Assembly (NCBI RefSeq): GCF_001267885.1
Contig: NZ_CP012382.1
Coordinates: 5,071,001 to 5,135,000, forward strand
Source: Streptomyces ambofaciens ATCC 23877
Lineage (GTDB): Bacteria; Actinomycetota; Actinomycetes; Streptomycetales; Streptomycetaceae
DNA: 64,000 nt
Reading direction: 5' to 3'
Below the pieces are notes generated by a model. The model worked only from the letters and a program-made list of their open reading frames with translations. It had not been told where the DNA came from and searched no databases. The translations under genes and the position numbers were made by a program. Position 1 is the first letter of the stretch. Every line of letters starts with the position of its first letter. Shown piece by piece: positions 9,051-16,425 of the stretch.

Positions 9051-9473
9051 TCAGCGGGACGCGAGCTCGCGCGGCTCCAGGGCCGCGGCGTGCGCGTCCA
9101 TGCGCTCGGCGGTCAGGATCGCGACCGCCGTGTCGGCGTTGGAGGCCGCCACCACCAGGGCGCGGCTCGCCAGGGTGTGCGCCCGTCGGTGCAGGGCCGC
9201 CAGGTGCGGCTCGGGGTGCGCGGCGGTCAGCGGCGCGCGGACCGCCGCCCGGCCTCCCCGCAGCCGGGCCACCTGCTCGGCGAGCCGGTCGGCGGCGGTG
9301 TCCAGGTCGGGGGAGGGGGCCAGGGCGCGCAGCTCGTCCGTGACGGTGAGCAGCGCCGCGAGATGGCCCGCGAGCTGGATGTCCAGCTCCTCCTCACGGG
9401 ACCGGTGCGGGAAGTCCGAGGTACCGCCGGCCATCGTGCTGTGGACGGACCTGGTGCGGATCGGTTCGTACAT
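9051..9473 (-). CDS. Hypothetical helical protein
   Basis: 140 aa, ATG start with a strong GAGGAGG ribosome binding site. Sequence is Ala/Leu/Arg/Glu-rich, predicted all helical, with a central amphipathic stretch (LDIQLAGHLAALLTVTDEL through AADRLAEQVARL). No signal peptide, membrane segment or cysteine. I do not recognise a family. An AT-rich promoter with an inverted repeat (9512-9526) lies directly upstream. The gene sits between the propeller protein terminator and the aminotransferase, probably as a single-gene unit. Confidence 0.7.
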   Translation of the reverse strand: MYEPIRTRSVHSTMAGGTSDFPHRSREEELDIQLAGHLAALLTVTDELRALAPSPDLDTAADRLAEQVARLRGGRAAVRAPLTAAHPEPHLAALHRRAHTLASRALVVAASNADTAVAILTAERMDAHAAALEPRELASR

Positions 9474-9511
9474 GGGACGGCCTCCTCAGTGCTTCAGGAA
9501 ACCATCCTACA

Positions 9512-9526
9512 TTGGATTCAATCTAA
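9512..9526. promoter_or_regulatory. AT-rich inverted repeat in promoter of the 140-aa protein gene
   Basis: TTGGATTCAATCTAA: 7-bp arms with one mismatch around a single central base, inside a conspicuously AT-rich 30 bp, 39 bp upstream of the minus-strand start at 9473. Its form suits a MarR-type dimer site, but no regulator is encoded next to it. Confidence 0.45.
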
Positions 9527-9560
9527 AGTTGAGGGAGTTCGGAATCTGGCTCGGTTCGAC

Positions 9561-10772
9561 TCAGGGCTGGCCGTAACCGTCCAGGAAGTTCCCGATCCGG
9601 CCGACCGCCTCGCGCAGGTCCCCGGCCGTCGGCAGGGTCACCACCCGGAAGTGGTCGGGCTCGGGCCAGTTGAAGCCGGTGCCCTGCACGACCATGATCT
9701 TCTCCTGGCGCAGCAGGTCCAGGACCATCCGCCGGTCGTCCTTGATCTTGAAGACCTTGGGGTCGAGCCGGGGGAAGAGGTACAGCGCGCCCTTGGGCTT
9801 CACGCAGGTCACGCCCGGGATGCTGGTCAGCGCCTCGTGGGCGGCGTCCCGCTGCTCCCGCAGCCGCCCGCCCGGGAGCACCAGCTCGTTGATGGTCTGC
9901 CGCCCGCTGAGCGCCGCGACCACGCCGTGCTGCCCCGGCATGTTGGCGCACAGCCGCATGTTCGCCAGGACCGTCAGGCCCTCGATGTAGGACTCGGCGT
10001 GCGCGCGCGGCCCCGAGATCGACATCCACCCGACCCGGTAGCCGGCCACCCGGTACGCCTTCGACATGCCGTTGAAGGTGAGCGTGAGCAGGTCCGGGGC
10101 GATCGCGGCGGTCGGGGTGTGCGTGGCCTCGTCGTACAGGATCTTGTCGTAGATCTCGTCGGAGCAGATCAGCAGGTTGTGCCGGCGGGCGATGTCGGTC
10201 AGCCCGCGCAGCATCGCCTCGTCGTAGACCGCGCCCGTCGGGTTGTTCGGGTTGATGATCACGAGCGCCTTGGTGCGGTCGGTGATCTTCCGTTCCACGT
10301 CGGCCAGGTCCGGCATCCAGTCGGACTGCTCGTCGCAGCGGTAGTGCACCGCCGTGCCGCCGGACAGGGAGACGGCGGCCGTCCACAGCGGGTAGTCGGG
10401 CGCGGGGACGAGGACCTCGTCCCCGTCGTCCAGCAGGCCCTGCATCGCCATCACGATCAGCTCGGAGACGCCGTTGCCGATGAAGACGTGCTCCACGTCC
10501 GTCTCGATGCCGAGGGTCTGGTTGTGCATGACGACGGCCCTGCGCGCCGCCAGCAGACCCTTCGCGTCGCCGTAGCCGTGGGCCGTCGACACGTTGCGGA
10601 GGATGTCCTCCAGGATCTCCGGCGGGCACTCGAAGCCGAAGGCGGCCGGGTTGCCGGTGTTCAGCTTGAGGATGCGGTGCCCGGCCGCTTCCAGCCGCAT
10701 CGCCTCCTCGAGCACCGGCCCCCGGATCTCGTAACAGACGTTGGCGAGCTTGGTCGACTGGATCACCTGCAT
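9561..10772 (-). CDS. Pyridoxal-phosphate aminotransferase (AlaT/alanine-type, class I)
   Basis: 403 aa. The start MQVIQSTKLANVCYEIRGP matches the N-terminus of AlaT-type enzymes; upstream in-frame residues are discarded. Fold-type I landmarks are present: GNGVSELI, the cofactor-contacting NPNNPTGAVY, CSDEIYDKIL with the PLP Asp, and the Schiff-base Lys238 in NGMSKAYRVAGYRVGW. C-terminal FNWPEPDHFRVVTLP is typical. It likely interconverts alanine + 2-oxoglutarate with pyruvate + glutamate. It is followed on the same strand by the D-aminoacylase gene's 3' side (121 bp apart) but is more probably its own unit. Confidence 0.9.
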   Translation of the reverse strand: MQVIQSTKLANVCYEIRGPVLEEAMRLEAAGHRILKLNTGNPAAFGFECPPEILEDILRNVSTAHGYGDAKGLLAARRAVVMHNQTLGIETDVEHVFIGNGVSELIVMAMQGLLDDGDEVLVPAPDYPLWTAAVSLSGGTAVHYRCDEQSDWMPDLADVERKITDRTKALVIINPNNPTGAVYDEAMLRGLTDIARRHNLLICSDEIYDKILYDEATHTPTAAIAPDLLTLTFNGMSKAYRVAGYRVGWMSISGPRAHAESYIEGLTVLANMRLCANMPGQHGVVAALSGRQTINELVLPGGRLREQRDAAHEALTSIPGVTCVKPKGALYLFPRLDPKVFKIKDDRRMVLDLLRQEKIMVVQGTGFNWPEPDHFRVVTLPTAGDLREAVGRIGNFLDGYGQP

Positions 10773-10892
10773 GTCCGTGAGCTTACGACCCGATGACGCC
10801 CGGTGTGCCGTGTCTTCCGCCACGTGAGACGTGTGGTTCGGGTGGATTTCCCCGGGCCGCCGGTGAGGCCGCCGGGAAACCACCCGGGAGGG

Positions 10893-12503
10893 CTAGCGCG
10901 GGCTCCGCCGCACCGAGCGTCCCGCCAGCACGTCCGTCCGGCGCCCGTCCCGCATCACGAACCGCCCGTCGACCAGCACGTACGGGATGCCCGTCGGAAG
11001 CCGGCGCGGGTCCTCGTAGGTGCTGCCGGCCGCGACCGTGGCCGGGTCGAAGAGGACCAGGTCGGCCCGGTAGCCCTCGCGGACCAGTCCGCGGTCGGGC
11101 AGCCGCAGCCGGGCCGCCGGGCGCGAGGTGAGATGGGCGACGCACTCCTGGAGCGACAGCACGCCCAGCTCGCGCACGTAGTGCCCGAGGTAGTGCGGGA
11201 AGGTGCCGTAGGCGCGCGGGTGCGGCTTGGTGCCCTGGAGGATGCCGTCCGAGCCCCCGGTGTGGACGCGGTGCCGCATGATCGCGCGGACGTTCTCCTC
11301 GTGGCCGACGTGCTGGAGGATGGTCGGCGCCAGCCGGTCGGCGAGCAGGAGGTTCCGGGCGACCGTCCACGGGGTCTCGCCGCGCCGCCGGGCCGACTCC
11401 AGGACCGTACGGCCGACGTACTCCCCGAACGCGGGGTCGCCCGTGCCGGAGATCTCGATCGTGTCCCACTCCATGGGCACGCCGTGGCAGCCGTCGGAGC
11501 CGATCTCCTCGATGTGGTGCCGGATGCGTTCGGCGGTGTCGTCGTCCGCCAGCCGCCGCATGATCTGCTCCGGGCCGCCCTCGCTCGCCCAGCTCGGGAG
11601 CATCGCCACGAGCGTGGTGCAGCCGGGGGTGTAGGGGTACGTGTCGAGCGTGATGTCGGCCCCGGCGGCCAGCGCGTCGTCGAGCAGCGTCAGCAGTTCG
11701 GGGGCCTTGCCCTTGTTGACGCCGAAGTTCATGGTGGCGTGCGCCAGGTGCAGCGGGCAGTCCGCCTCCCGGGTCAGCTCGACCATCTCCTCGTAGGCCC
11801 GGAGCGCCCCGGCGCCGTAGGAGCGGTGGTGCGGGCAGTAGTAGCCGCCGTACGACGCCACCACCCGGCACAGCTCGGTCAGCTCCGCGTCCTTGGCGTA
11901 CATGCCCGGCGTGTACGTCAGCCCGGAGGACATGCCGACCGCGCCCTGCTCCATGCCCTCGGCGACCAGGCGCCGCATGTGCTCCAGCTCGGCCTCGGTC
12001 GCCTCCCGGTCGTCCCAGCCGACGGCGAGGGCGCGGACCGTGCCCTGCGGGATCAGGTAGGCGGCGTTGACCGCGATGCCCCCGTCGAGCCGGTCCAGGT
12101 ACTCGCCGACCGAGCGCCAGTCGAAGTCGACGTCGTCCCCGGGACCGTTCCACCCGGCGATCGCGCGGCGCACCTCGCCGAGCGTGCGGTCGTCGACCGG
12201 GGCGTACGACAGTCCGTCCTGGCCGATGACCTCCAGGGTCACGCCCTGCGCGGCCTTGGCGCTGTGGTCGGGGTCCCGCAGCAGCGCCAGGTCGCTGTGG
12301 GCGTGCATGTCGATGAAACCGGGGGAGAGGACCAGGCCCTCGGCGTCCAGTTCCTGGCGGGCCTTCGGGCGCTGGCAGCCCGCTGCCGCCGCCTCCTTGA
12401 CGATCGAGACGATCCGGCCGCCGTCGATCACGACGTCGGCGCGGTAGGAGTCGGCGCCGGAGCCGTCGACGACGTCCGCGTCCCGGATGACCAGCTCTTC
12501 CAT
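10893..12503 (-). CDS. N-acyl-D-amino-acid deacylase (D-aminoacylase)
   Basis: 536 aa, amidohydrolase superfamily. The N-terminal small beta domain contains ADVVDGSG. The metal HxH is in SPGFIDMHAHSDLAL, the region CPHHRSYG (His pair) follows, then LHLAHATMNFG, the metal-liganding LQHVGHEENVRAIMRH, and SDGILQGTKPHPRAYG with the catalytic Asp. It hydrolyses N-acyl-D-amino acids to the free D-amino acid and a carboxylate. Its start lies 10 bp from the stop of the D-amino acid dehydratase-like gene, so the two form an operon feeding one product into the next step. Confidence 0.92.
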   Translation of the reverse strand: MEELVIRDADVVDGSGADSYRADVVIDGGRIVSIVKEAAAAGCQRPKARQELDAEGLVLSPGFIDMHAHSDLALLRDPDHSAKAAQGVTLEVIGQDGLSYAPVDDRTLGEVRRAIAGWNGPGDDVDFDWRSVGEYLDRLDGGIAVNAAYLIPQGTVRALAVGWDDREATEAELEHMRRLVAEGMEQGAVGMSSGLTYTPGMYAKDAELTELCRVVASYGGYYCPHHRSYGAGALRAYEEMVELTREADCPLHLAHATMNFGVNKGKAPELLTLLDDALAAGADITLDTYPYTPGCTTLVAMLPSWASEGGPEQIMRRLADDDTAERIRHHIEEIGSDGCHGVPMEWDTIEISGTGDPAFGEYVGRTVLESARRRGETPWTVARNLLLADRLAPTILQHVGHEENVRAIMRHRVHTGGSDGILQGTKPHPRAYGTFPHYLGHYVRELGVLSLQECVAHLTSRPAARLRLPDRGLVREGYRADLVLFDPATVAAGSTYEDPRRLPTGIPYVLVDGRFVMRDGRRTDVLAGRSVRRSPR

Positions 12504-12513
12504 GGGAGACCTC

Positions 12514-13803
12514 CTAGAAGAACGTACGGATGTAGTCGACGACCGTCCCGTCCGCTTCCGCGACCGGGATCAGCTGCCACTTGTCGAAGGACGTGCACGG
12601 GTGGGACAGGCCGAGCCCCACCCAGTCGCCCACCTCCAGCTCCGCCTCGGGGGCGGTGCGCAGCCAGGCGTGCTGGTCGGACAGGCCGGTCACCGTGATG
12701 CCGGTGGCCGGGCGCTCCGGCCCCCCGTCGACCGGGCGGACCACCTGCGGGAAGGGCAGGTCGAGGTCGTACGCCGCGTCCCGCTTGCCGGCGTTGGCGA
12801 AGGCCTGCTCGGCACAGGGACGGGAGACCACCTGGGTCCACAGCCGGAAGGCGGGCTGGAGCGCGCCCTCGGCGGGGACCCGGTTGAAGGGCGTCACCTC
12901 GCGGTAGTGACCGTCGTCGTGCGAGACGTACGCGCCCGAGCGCAGCAGCTTCAGCACGGGCAGGGAGAGGCCGGGGACCTCCGCGAACACGTCGGCGACC
13001 GCGTCGAACCAGGCGCTGCCGCCCGCGCTCAGCACGATCTCCTCCAGCCCGGCGAAGCGCCCGGCCGCGTCGAACTCCACGGTCAGCGCGACCAGCCGGC
13101 GCAGCCACGCGTGCACCTTCTCCGGGTCGGCGCCGGGCACCTCGCCCTCGTACCCGGCGACACCGGCCAGCCGCAGCGTCCGCGATCCGGCCACCGCGTC
13201 GGCGACGGCGGCGCACTCGGCCTCCGTGCGCACGCCCGTGCGGGCGCCCTCCCCGGCCGCCAGCTCGACCACGACGTCCACCGGGCGGGTCGCGCCCGCG
13301 GCGGAGAGCGCCGCGTCCATCAGCCCGACGCCGCGCACGGAGTCGACGTAGCAGACGAAGCGGAAGTCCGGGTCGGCGTCCAGCTCCGCGGCGAGCCGGC
13401 GCAGCGCGGCGGCGTCGACCAGCTCGTTGGCGAGGAAGATCCGCCGGATGCCGAAGGCGCGGGCCACCCACACCTGGTGCGGCACCGCCAGGGTGATGCC
13501 CCAGGCGCCGCGCTCGATCTGGCGGTGGAAGAGCTGGGGCGCCATGGAGGTCTTGCCGTGCGGCGCGAAGGCGAGGCCGTGCCGGGCCGCGTACGTCTCC
13601 ATCAGCGCGAGGTTGTGCTCCAGGCGCTCCGCGGAGAGGGCCAGCACCGGCGTGCTGAAGCCGTCGGTGAAGAGGTTGCGGCGCTGACCGGCCAGCTCGG
13701 CGACGGTCAGGCCGGCGGCGTCCGGCGGCAGGCCCTTGAAACGGTGGTCGACGTGCTCCTCGACCAGACGGGCGAGGGCTTCGGTGCCGGTGTCGAGGGC
13801 CAT
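12514..13803 (-). CDS. Fold-type III PLP D-amino acid deaminase (DSD1 / D-threonine aldolase-like)
   Basis: 429 aa from the ATG at 13803, which has GGAGG five bases upstream. The alanine-racemase-like TIM barrel carries PLP Lys84 in APHGKTSMAPQ. The C-terminal domain has the zinc-site pattern of eukaryotic-type D-serine dehydratase and D-threonine aldolase: His in GLSDQHAWL and HPC in LGLSHPCTSFD. It should deaminate D-serine-type amino acids to a 2-oxo acid, or cleave D-3-hydroxy amino acids. First gene of the operon with D-aminoacylase, starting just downstream of the IclR-type palindrome. Confidence 0.87.
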   Translation of the reverse strand: MALDTGTEALARLVEEHVDHRFKGLPPDAAGLTVAELAGQRRNLFTDGFSTPVLALSAERLEHNLALMETYAARHGLAFAPHGKTSMAPQLFHRQIERGAWGITLAVPHQVWVARAFGIRRIFLANELVDAAALRRLAAELDADPDFRFVCYVDSVRGVGLMDAALSAAGATRPVDVVVELAAGEGARTGVRTEAECAAVADAVAGSRTLRLAGVAGYEGEVPGADPEKVHAWLRRLVALTVEFDAAGRFAGLEEIVLSAGGSAWFDAVADVFAEVPGLSLPVLKLLRSGAYVSHDDGHYREVTPFNRVPAEGALQPAFRLWTQVVSRPCAEQAFANAGKRDAAYDLDLPFPQVVRPVDGGPERPATGITVTGLSDQHAWLRTAPEAELEVGDWVGLGLSHPCTSFDKWQLIPVAEADGTVVDYIRTFF

Positions 13804-13870
13804 GGAGCCTCCATGAGGTGCGGTGTCGCGTCGGGTGCCGCGGCAGGTGGAGCGTCGGGGTACGACCATG

Positions 13871-13889
13871 CGTTGCATTGTGTGCAACG
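13871..13889. promoter_or_regulatory. IclR-type operator in the divergent D-amino acid promoter region
   Basis: Perfect 7-bp arms CGTTGCA / TGCAACG separated by TTGTG, centred between the divergent starts at 13803 and 13989. A half-site-like GCATTGCG follows at once. One IclR-family gene (15107-15892) lies in the right-hand operon, and this is the only clear palindrome in the 185-bp gap, so it is the natural site for coordinated control of both operons. Confidence 0.65.
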
Positions 13890-13988
13890 GGCATTGCGTA
13901 TGTCGCTTACTGCTGTCTAACATCTCGGCCAACGCGGGGTCAACGGATCCGCCGAGGCCCGCGAGAGCCGCAAGGAGTCCCCACCATC

Positions 13989-15110
13989 GTGACCGCCACC
14001 GGACCCACCAGCACCGCCCCCGACGTCGTGGACGTCGTCGCGCTCGGCGAGTCCATGGTCACCTTCCTCCCCTCCCGTCCCGGGCGGCTCGCCGACGTCC
14101 CCTCCTTCGACCGGGGCATCGGCGGTGCCGAGTCCAACGTGGCCTGTGTGCTGGCCGCCGCCGGGCACTCCGCGCGCTGGGTCAGCAGGGCCGGCGCCGA
14201 CGGCTTCGGCGACCATCTCGTCGAGGCGATCGGCGCCTACGGTGTCGACGTCTCCGCCGTGCGCCGCGACCCGGACCGCCCGACCGGCGTGTACTTCCGC
14301 ACCGCCGGGGACCGGGCCACCGACGCCCACGAGGTGGCCTACTACCGGGCGGGCTCGGCGGCCTCCGCGATGTCGGTGCGGAACATGGACCTCGACGTGA
14401 TCCGCTCCGGACGCGTCCTGCACCTGTCCGGCATCACGCCCGCCCTCTCCGCCGACTGCCTGGACCTGATGCGCGAGCTGACCGCCCGCCGCCCCGGCCG
14501 GCCCCTGGTCTCCTTCGACGTCAACCACCGCCCCGGGCTGTGGCGCGGGCACACCGACGGCTCGCGGGTGCTGCTGGAGCTGGCCCGCGGCGCCGACCTC
14601 GTGTTCGTCGGCGAGGACGAGGCCTGGGGCCTGGGCGGACCCGAGGCCGTGCGCGCCGCCCTGCCCGAGCCCGAGCTGCTCGTCGTCAAGCAGGGCGCGA
14701 CCGGCGCCACCGCCTTCCACGGCACCGAGGTCACCTCCGTCCCCGCCCTCACCGTCGACGTCGTCGCCGCCGTCGGCGCGGGCGACGCCTTCGCCGCCGG
14801 GTTCCTCTCCGCCACCCTGCGGGGGCTGCCGGTGCGCGAGCGCCTGCGCCACGGCCACCTGATGGCCGCCGCCGCCCTCACCGTCCCCGGCGACCTCGCC
14901 GTACCGCCCGCCCGTCGCCCGTCCGTCGCCCCGCACGGAGCCTCCCCGGGTGCCGAAGGCCTGGAGGGGCCCCCGCCGCGGCGCCCCTTCTGGATCGACC
15001 ACGCCGACCGCCTCGCCGCCCTCGACGACGACGCGTGGGGGACACTGCGACTCGGCCCCGGCTGGACACAGGCCGGCGAAAGGGCCGAGGAGGAGGTACG
15101 CACACCATGA
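13989..15110 (+). CDS. PfkB-family sugar kinase (2-keto-3-deoxygluconate kinase-like)
   Basis: 373 aa, GTG start with AAGGAG at 13972-13977. Ribokinase fold: GIGGAESNVACVLAA (substrate glycines), the conserved DVNHRPGLW segment of KDG-type kinases, VKQGATGA, and the PfkB signature AVGAGDAFAAGFL with catalytic Asp266. The C-terminus has an extra 60-residue Pro-rich tail. It should phosphorylate 2-keto-3-deoxygluconate or a similar oxo-sugar. Its place beside D-amino acid genes is odd: the cluster may also handle sugar acids, or the kinase may use another substrate. The stop overlaps the next start (ATGA). Confidence 0.88.
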   Translation: MTATGPTSTAPDVVDVVALGESMVTFLPSRPGRLADVPSFDRGIGGAESNVACVLAAAGHSARWVSRAGADGFGDHLVEAIGAYGVDVSAVRRDPDRPTGVYFRTAGDRATDAHEVAYYRAGSAASAMSVRNMDLDVIRSGRVLHLSGITPALSADCLDLMRELTARRPGRPLVSFDVNHRPGLWRGHTDGSRVLLELARGADLVFVGEDEAWGLGGPEAVRAALPEPELLVVKQGATGATAFHGTEVTSVPALTVDVVAAVGAGDAFAAGFLSATLRGLPVRERLRHGHLMAAAALTVPGDLAVPPARRPSVAPHGASPGAEGLEGPPPRRPFWIDHADRLAALDDDAWGTLRLGPGWTQAGERAEEEVRTP

Positions 15111-15892
15111 GCCAGACCGTCGACCGCGCGCTGAGCATCCTGCCGCTGCTCGCCGAGGGCCCCGCCGACCTGGGCCGGGTCGCCGACCGCCTCGGCGTCC
15201 ACAAGTCCACGGCCCTGCGCCTGCTGCGCACCCTCCACGAACACGGCTTCGTCTACCGCCAGTCCGACCAGCGCTACCGCCTCGGCGCGCGGCTCATCGC
15301 CCTCGCCCAGGAGGCGATGGAGAACCTCGACGTCCGCGAGATCGCCCACCCCCACCTCGTACGCCTCAACGAGAGCTGCGGACACACCGTCCACCTCGCC
15401 GTCTACGAGGAGAACGAGGTCCTCTACATCGACAAGGTGGAGAGCCGCTACCCGGTCCGCATGTACTCGCGGATCGGCAAGCCCGTCGCCATCACCGTCG
15501 CCGCCGTGGCGAAGCTGCTGCTGGCCGACCTCCCCGAGAGCGAGCGCCGCGCCGTCGCGGAGAAGCTCGACTACCCCCTGTACACGGCCCGTTCGACGCC
15601 GAACGCCGACAGCTTCGTCAAGGAGCTGGCCAAGGTGCGCGAACAGGGCTGGGCCACCGACCTCGGTGGCCACGAGGAGTCCATCAACTGCGTCGCCGCC
15701 CCCATCCGGGGCGCCGACGGCCGGGTGGTCGCCGCGATGTCGGTCTCCGCGCCGAACGTCGTCGTCACCGCGGACGAACTCCTCACCCTGCTCCCGCTGG
15801 TGCGCCGTACGGCGGACGCGATCAGCGGCGAGTACTCCGGCAGGACCCCCGTGCAGCACCCCGAGCACCACCCCGAGAAGGACACGGTATGA
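15107..15892 (+). CDS. IclR-family transcriptional regulator
   Basis: 261 aa. N-terminal winged helix-turn-helix (about residues 1-60: LADLGRVADRLGVHKSTALRLLRTL type), then the GAF-like effector domain of IclR proteins (ESCGHTVHLAVYEENEVLYIDKVES ... GHEESINCVAAPIRGADGRVVAAMSVSAP). It is encoded inside the operon it presumably controls, overlapping the kinase by ATGA and the RidA gene by ATGA, which fixes their stoichiometry. Likely operator at 13871-13889. The effector would be a D-amino acid or keto-acid intermediate. Confidence 0.93.
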   Translation: MSQTVDRALSILPLLAEGPADLGRVADRLGVHKSTALRLLRTLHEHGFVYRQSDQRYRLGARLIALAQEAMENLDVREIAHPHLVRLNESCGHTVHLAVYEENEVLYIDKVESRYPVRMYSRIGKPVAITVAAVAKLLLADLPESERRAVAEKLDYPLYTARSTPNADSFVKELAKVREQGWATDLGGHEESINCVAAPIRGADGRVVAAMSVSAPNVVVTADELLTLLPLVRRTADAISGEYSGRTPVQHPEHHPEKDTV

Positions 15893-16299
15893 CCGACAAG
15901 ACCGCCCTCACCCCCGCGACCCACACCGTCCCGCCGGCGAAGTTCTCGCACGGCGTGAAGAAGGGCAACATCCTCCAGGTCGCCGGCCAGGTCGGCTTCC
16001 TCCCCCACGAGGAGGGCAAGGCCCCCACCCCGGCCGGCCCGACCCTGCGCGAGCAGACCCTCCAGACCCTCGCCAACGTCAAGGCGATCCTGGAGGAGGG
16101 CGGCGCCTCCTGGGACGACGTGATGATGATCCGCGTCTACCTCACGGACGTGGACCACTTCGCCGAGATGAACGAGATCTACAACGCCTACTTCGAGGAG
16201 CAGGGCCTCACCCAGGCCCCCGCCGCGCGCACGACCGTCTACGTCGGGCTGCCCGCCGGCCTCCTCATCGAGATCGACGCGCTGGCCGTCCTCGGCTGA
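15889..16299 (+). CDS. RidA/YjgF-family enamine/imine deaminase
   Basis: 136 aa, normal for the family. Features: NILQVAGQVGFLP near the N-terminus, the conserved TLANVKAILEEGGASWDDV helix, and the C-terminal PAARTTVYVGLPAGLLIEIDALA with the catalytic-site Arg and Glu. RidA hydrolyses reactive 2-aminoacrylate and other imines made by PLP dehydratases. Its coupling to a D-serine-dehydratase-like gene fits removal of 2-aminoacrylate formed from D-serine. ATGA overlap with the IclR gene. Confidence 0.93.
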   Translation: MTDKTALTPATHTVPPAKFSHGVKKGNILQVAGQVGFLPHEEGKAPTPAGPTLREQTLQTLANVKAILEEGGASWDDVMMIRVYLTDVDHFAEMNEIYNAYFEEQGLTQAPAARTTVYVGLPAGLLIEIDALAVLG

Positions 16300-16337
16300 C
16301 CCTCTCCCCGGTCTTCCCTCCCCGCCTGTCTGTCGCA

Positions 16338-16376
16338 CGGCACGGTGCCCCCACCCCCTCCGGGGGCGCCGTGCCG
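16338..16376 (+). terminator. Intra-operon hairpin between ridA-like and gntP-like genes
   Basis: 15-bp stem (16338-16352 with 16362-16376, one G-T pair), 9-nt loop, C/G-rich, no U run. Located 38 bp after the RidA stop and 49 bp before the permease start. It may terminate or attenuate transcription so that the permease is expressed at a lower or separately controlled level. Confidence 0.7.
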
Positions 16377-16425
16377 CGCCCCGCCCTGCCCGAAAGCAGT
16401 ATGTGCTTACCCAGAGGACCCCCGT

